Below are positions 61,659-64,000 of a DNA stretch of 64,000 nucleotides, in pieces. Source of the DNA: an uncultured Hoeflea sp. (lineage in GTDB: Bacteria; Pseudomonadota; Alphaproteobacteria; Rhizobiales; Rhizobiaceae); NCBI RefSeq assembly GCF_947501405.1, contig NZ_CANMVK010000002.1, forward strand, positions 682,001-746,000. The letters are read 5' to 3'. Position 1 is the stretch's first letter, and every line of letters begins with the position of its first letter. Under the pieces are notes generated by a model. It made no database searches. It had not been told where the DNA came from and worked only from the letters and a program-made list of their open reading frames with translations. Both the position numbers and the translations under genes were made by a program.

Positions 61659-62426
61659 ATGACCAAACCCGACGCTGAGACCGCGCCAAGGCCAAAAGGG
61701 CTCCGCGACCTGCCCGGCAGGCGGCGTCTGGGAAAGCGATTGCTGCAATCGGATCTGGTGCAGCGCGCCGGTTCGGCGCTGATTGACTGGTCGCTGTCAG
61801 CGATCTGCCGTCTCAACCGCGACACCGGCACATCGACCGATTGGGAAAGCCTGCTGGACGGCGAGTGGCCGGTGATCTTCGCGCTCTGGCATGGCCAGCA
61901 CATTCTTGTTCCCTATGTGGCGCCGCGCGACCGCAGATTTGTGTCGCTGGTTTCGCGCAGCGCCGATGCTGAAATCAACGCCCGGGTGATCGAGCGCGCC
62001 GGTTTCGAAGTGATCCGCGGCTCCGGCGGACGCGACCAAGGCGCGGCATCGCGCAAGGGCGGCGTCAAGGCGCTGGTCGCCATGCGCTCTGCGCTCAAAT
62101 CCGGCGTCAATGTCGTGATGATCGCCGACATCTCGAAGGGCGAGGTGCGCCAAGCGGGAGAGGGGATCGTCACCCTTGCCAAGATCTCGGGCCGTCCGAT
62201 CGTGCCGGTGGCGCTGACAACCAGCCGCCGCCATGTGCTGGAAAAGACCTGGGACAAAACCACCATCAATTTGCCTTTCGGCCGTCGCTGCCTTCGGCTT
62301 GCGCCGCCAATCCGGGTTGCCGCGGATGCCGGGGAACAAGAGATCGCCGAAGCTCGCGCCCGCGTCACCGCTGAGCTGAACCGGGTCACCGAGGAAGCCG
62401 CGCGCGCGGTCGAGGCGCGGGCATGA
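61659..62426 (+). CDS. Lysophospholipid acyltransferase family protein (DUF374)
   Basis: 255 residues. Acyltransferase-like, with FALWHGQHILVPYV (about residues 73-86), VIRGSGGRDQGAASRKGGVKAL and MIADISKGEVRQAGEGIVTLAKISGRPIVPVALTTSRRHVLEKTWDKTTINLPFG in pieces. DUF374 proteins are common beside waaA and lpxK in alphaproteobacteria and probably modify an envelope lipid. Overlaps waaA by 4 bases (ATGA). Confidence 0.88.
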   Translation: MTKPDAETAPRPKGLRDLPGRRRLGKRLLQSDLVQRAGSALIDWSLSAICRLNRDTGTSTDWESLLDGEWPVIFALWHGQHILVPYVAPRDRRFVSLVSRSADAEINARVIERAGFEVIRGSGGRDQGAASRKGGVKALVAMRSALKSGVNVVMIADISKGEVRQAGEGIVTLAKISGRPIVPVALTTSRRHVLEKTWDKTTINLPFGRRCLRLAPPIRVAADAGEQEIAEARARVTAELNRVTEEAARAVEARA

Positions 62427-63766
62427 GCCGCGGCTGGGCGCGCGCCGCGCTGGTGGGCTATCGCTGGTTCGGGGCGGGCATCTATCCGCTGCTCGGCCCC
62501 TATTTGGCCATTCGCGCAGCCAAGGGCAAGGAAGAGCGCAGCCGCCGCAAGGAGCGCTATGGCCGCTCCCAGATCGCCCGGCCCGCGGGGCCGCTGGTCT
62601 GGTTTCATGCCGCCAGCGTCGGTGAGACCAATGCGGTGGTGCCGTTGATCAAGGAAGTGCGGCGCCGTGGCATTTCCGTGGTGCTGACCACCGGAACCGT
62701 AACATCGGCCGGCGTGGCGCGTGATCGTCTTGGCAGCGACGTGATACATCAATATGTGCCGCTCGACCTCAAGCCGGCGATCTCGCGGTTCCTCGATCAC
62801 TGGAAGCCGGATCTGGCAATCATCGCCGAATCCGAAATCTGGCCGATGACCATTCTCGAACTGGGAGCCAGGCGAACCCCGCAGGTGCTGGTCAATGGCC
62901 GGCTGTCGGACCGTTCTTTCGCGCGCTGGAGCAAGCGCCCGAGCCTGGCCGACGCCCTGTTTGAAAACCTATCCCACGTGGTGGCGCAGTCGGAACTTGA
63001 TGCGGAGCGATTCCTGCAGCTTGGCGCCCGGCCGGTCTCGGTCTCAGGCAATCTCAAGGTCGACACCACGCCGCCGCCTTTCGATCAGGATGAGCTTGCC
63101 CGGCTGCAGGCGCAGATCGGAAACCGGTCGACCTGGGCAGCGGTTTCGACCTCCGAGGGTGAGGATGAAATCGTCGCAGCGGTGCATCGCGCCATCAAAC
63201 CCAGACACAAGGCGCTGACCATTTTGGTGCCGCGCCATCCCGATCGCGCCGATGCGATCGAAACCATGCTCAAGGCCGAGGGCCTGACGGTTGCGCGAAG
63301 GTCACGCGGCGAGGAAATCGAAGCCGCCACCGACGTCTATCTTGGCGACACCATCGGCGAGATGGGGCTTTATCTCAATCTCACCGAAATCGTCTTTGTC
63401 GGAAAGTCGCTCAAAGGCGGTGGCGGGCAAAACCCGCTGGAACCGGCGATGCTTGGCTGCGCCGTGCTGTCGGGCAGCGAGGTCGGCAATTTCCGTGATG
63501 CCTATTCGCGGCTGATTAAAAATGGTGGCGCACGGTTTGTGCGCGATGGCGAGATGCTGGCCAAGGCCGTGCATTTTCTGCTGTCCAATCCCAAGGCCAG
63601 GCAGATCATGGCGGCCGGTGGCGAAAAGACTTTGAATGATATGCGCGGCGCCCTCAAGGCGACCATCCGCGAGCTCGAACCCTACATCAACCCGCTCACC
63701 GTCAAGGCGCGGCTGTTGCCGCGGGACAATGAGAGCGAGGATAGCCGTGCGAGCGGCCAATGGTAA
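62423..63766 (+). CDS. waaA: 3-deoxy-D-manno-octulosonic-acid (Kdo) transferase
   Basis: 447 residues. Inner-membrane-anchored glycosyltransferase that adds Kdo to lipid IVA. It has the GT30 opening YRWFGAGIYPLLGPYL, RYGRSQIARPAGPLVWFHAASVGETNAVVPLIKEV in pieces, ESEIWPMTILEL, and the C-terminal Kdo-T blocks VFVGKSLKGGGGQNPLEPAMLGCAVLSG in pieces. Its stop overlaps the lpxK start by 7 bases. Confidence 0.95.
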   Translation: MSRGWARAALVGYRWFGAGIYPLLGPYLAIRAAKGKEERSRRKERYGRSQIARPAGPLVWFHAASVGETNAVVPLIKEVRRRGISVVLTTGTVTSAGVARDRLGSDVIHQYVPLDLKPAISRFLDHWKPDLAIIAESEIWPMTILELGARRTPQVLVNGRLSDRSFARWSKRPSLADALFENLSHVVAQSELDAERFLQLGARPVSVSGNLKVDTTPPPFDQDELARLQAQIGNRSTWAAVSTSEGEDEIVAAVHRAIKPRHKALTILVPRHPDRADAIETMLKAEGLTVARRSRGEEIEAATDVYLGDTIGEMGLYLNLTEIVFVGKSLKGGGGQNPLEPAMLGCAVLSGSEVGNFRDAYSRLIKNGGARFVRDGEMLAKAVHFLLSNPKARQIMAAGGEKTLNDMRGALKATIRELEPYINPLTVKARLLPRDNESEDSRASGQW

Positions 63767-64000
63767 GCGAGGCGCCTCCTTTCTGGTGGCAGCGCCCCGG
63801 CGTTCAGTCGGCGCTGCTGTCGCCCATTGGATGGGTCTATGGCCGGGTGGCCCGGCGGATCATGGACAAGAAGGTCCGCAAGACCATAGATGCCGCCGTC
63901 ATCTGTGTCGGTAATTTCACGGTCGGGGGATCGGGCAAGACGCCCACGGCTCTGACACTGGCCGATGCGGCGATCGCCCGGGGGCTCAAGCCTGGGTTCC
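63760..64000 (+). CDS. lpxK: Tetraacyldisaccharide 4'-kinase LpxK, partial (3' part outside the window)
   Basis: First 80 codons only; the gene runs off the window. Start ATG 63760 overlaps the waaA stop by 7 bases. The N-terminus has the typical PPFWWQRPGVQSALLSPIGWVYG in pieces and the Walker A motif GNFTVGGSGKTP (Lys60). LpxK phosphorylates the lipid A disaccharide at 4'. Order waaA-lpxK is standard. Confidence 0.93.
   Translation, partial: MVSEAPPFWWQRPGVQSALLSPIGWVYGRVARRIMDKKVRKTIDAAVICVGNFTVGGSGKTPTALTLADAAIARGLKPGF

Overview
The window looks like a chromosomal segment of an alphaproteobacterium of the Hyphomicrobiales (Rhizobiales), probably a Hoeflea-like or related Rhizobiaceae/Phyllobacteriaceae organism. 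The reasons are a GC content a little above 60%, short HisG paired with HisZ, BA14K and DUF1127 proteins, an LsrB/VtlR-like LysR regulator, a CIRCE-controlled groESL operon, and the order DUF4170 - DUF374 acyltransferase - waaA - lpxK. The taxon is inferred from gene content and remembered family traits, not from a search.

Layout. 0.2-8.1 kb: ppx/gppA and rlmE, an S9-like protein without its catalytic serine, an exported metallo-beta-lactamase-fold hydrolase, guaB and a small membrane protein. 8.4-14.7 kb: MAPEG protein, divergent oxyR/katG, divergent LysR/DUF1127 and a DUF937 protein. 15-19.4 kb: rsmE-gshA, a LysE exporter with a conserved unknown, and a MOSC protein. 19.4-29.2 kb: a 2-hydroxyacid oxidation island with lutCBA and a GntR regulator, a LysR gene, and glcD-glcE-(small membrane protein)-glcF. 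29.3-33.2 kb: two L,D-transpeptidases, tag, DUF1801, EamA transporter. 33.5-37.5 kb: BA14K protein and hisS-hisZ-hisG. 37.9-41.2 kb: spondin-domain protein, DoxX, DUF427, GST, and a small PAS protein. 41.6-47.3 kb: groEL-groES, HAD phosphatase, ribF and two SDRs. 47.5-55.2 kb: ileS, lipoprotein, tadA, rluB-like, rsmD, patatin. 55.2-64 kb: MATE pump, VOC protein, CPA2 antiporter, pmbA-like peptidase, inositol-phosphatase family, then DUF4170, acyltransferase, waaA and the start of lpxK, cut by the window end.

How the genes work together. OxyR, KatG, GshA, GST and a CPA2/Kef-type antiporter give the region a peroxide, thiol and electrophile defence flavour. Lut and Glc proteins feed lactate and glycolate electrons to the membrane. 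The DUF374-waaA-lpxK block belongs to lipid A/Kdo assembly, and the two L,D-transpeptidases to cell-wall crosslinking. Several genes serve translation (hisS, ileS, tadA, rlmE, rsmE, rsmD, rluB).

Most of the segment is ordinary core genome. No CRISPR, prophage, transposase, biosynthetic cluster, defence island, tRNA or rRNA was seen. The most unusual signals are: (1) a 104-bp TA-flanked palindromic repeat in two copies differing at one base, with a divergent third copy; in two of the three cases the repeat edge is the stop codon of the neighbouring gene; (2) AT-rich patches of foreign-looking codon use inside two aminoacyl-tRNA synthetase genes, ileS (a 43-residue apparent in-frame insertion) and hisS; (3) an S9-type alpha/beta hydrolase with Gly in place of the nucleophile Ser; (4) the combined lut/glc island with an extra membrane-protein gene inside the glc operon.
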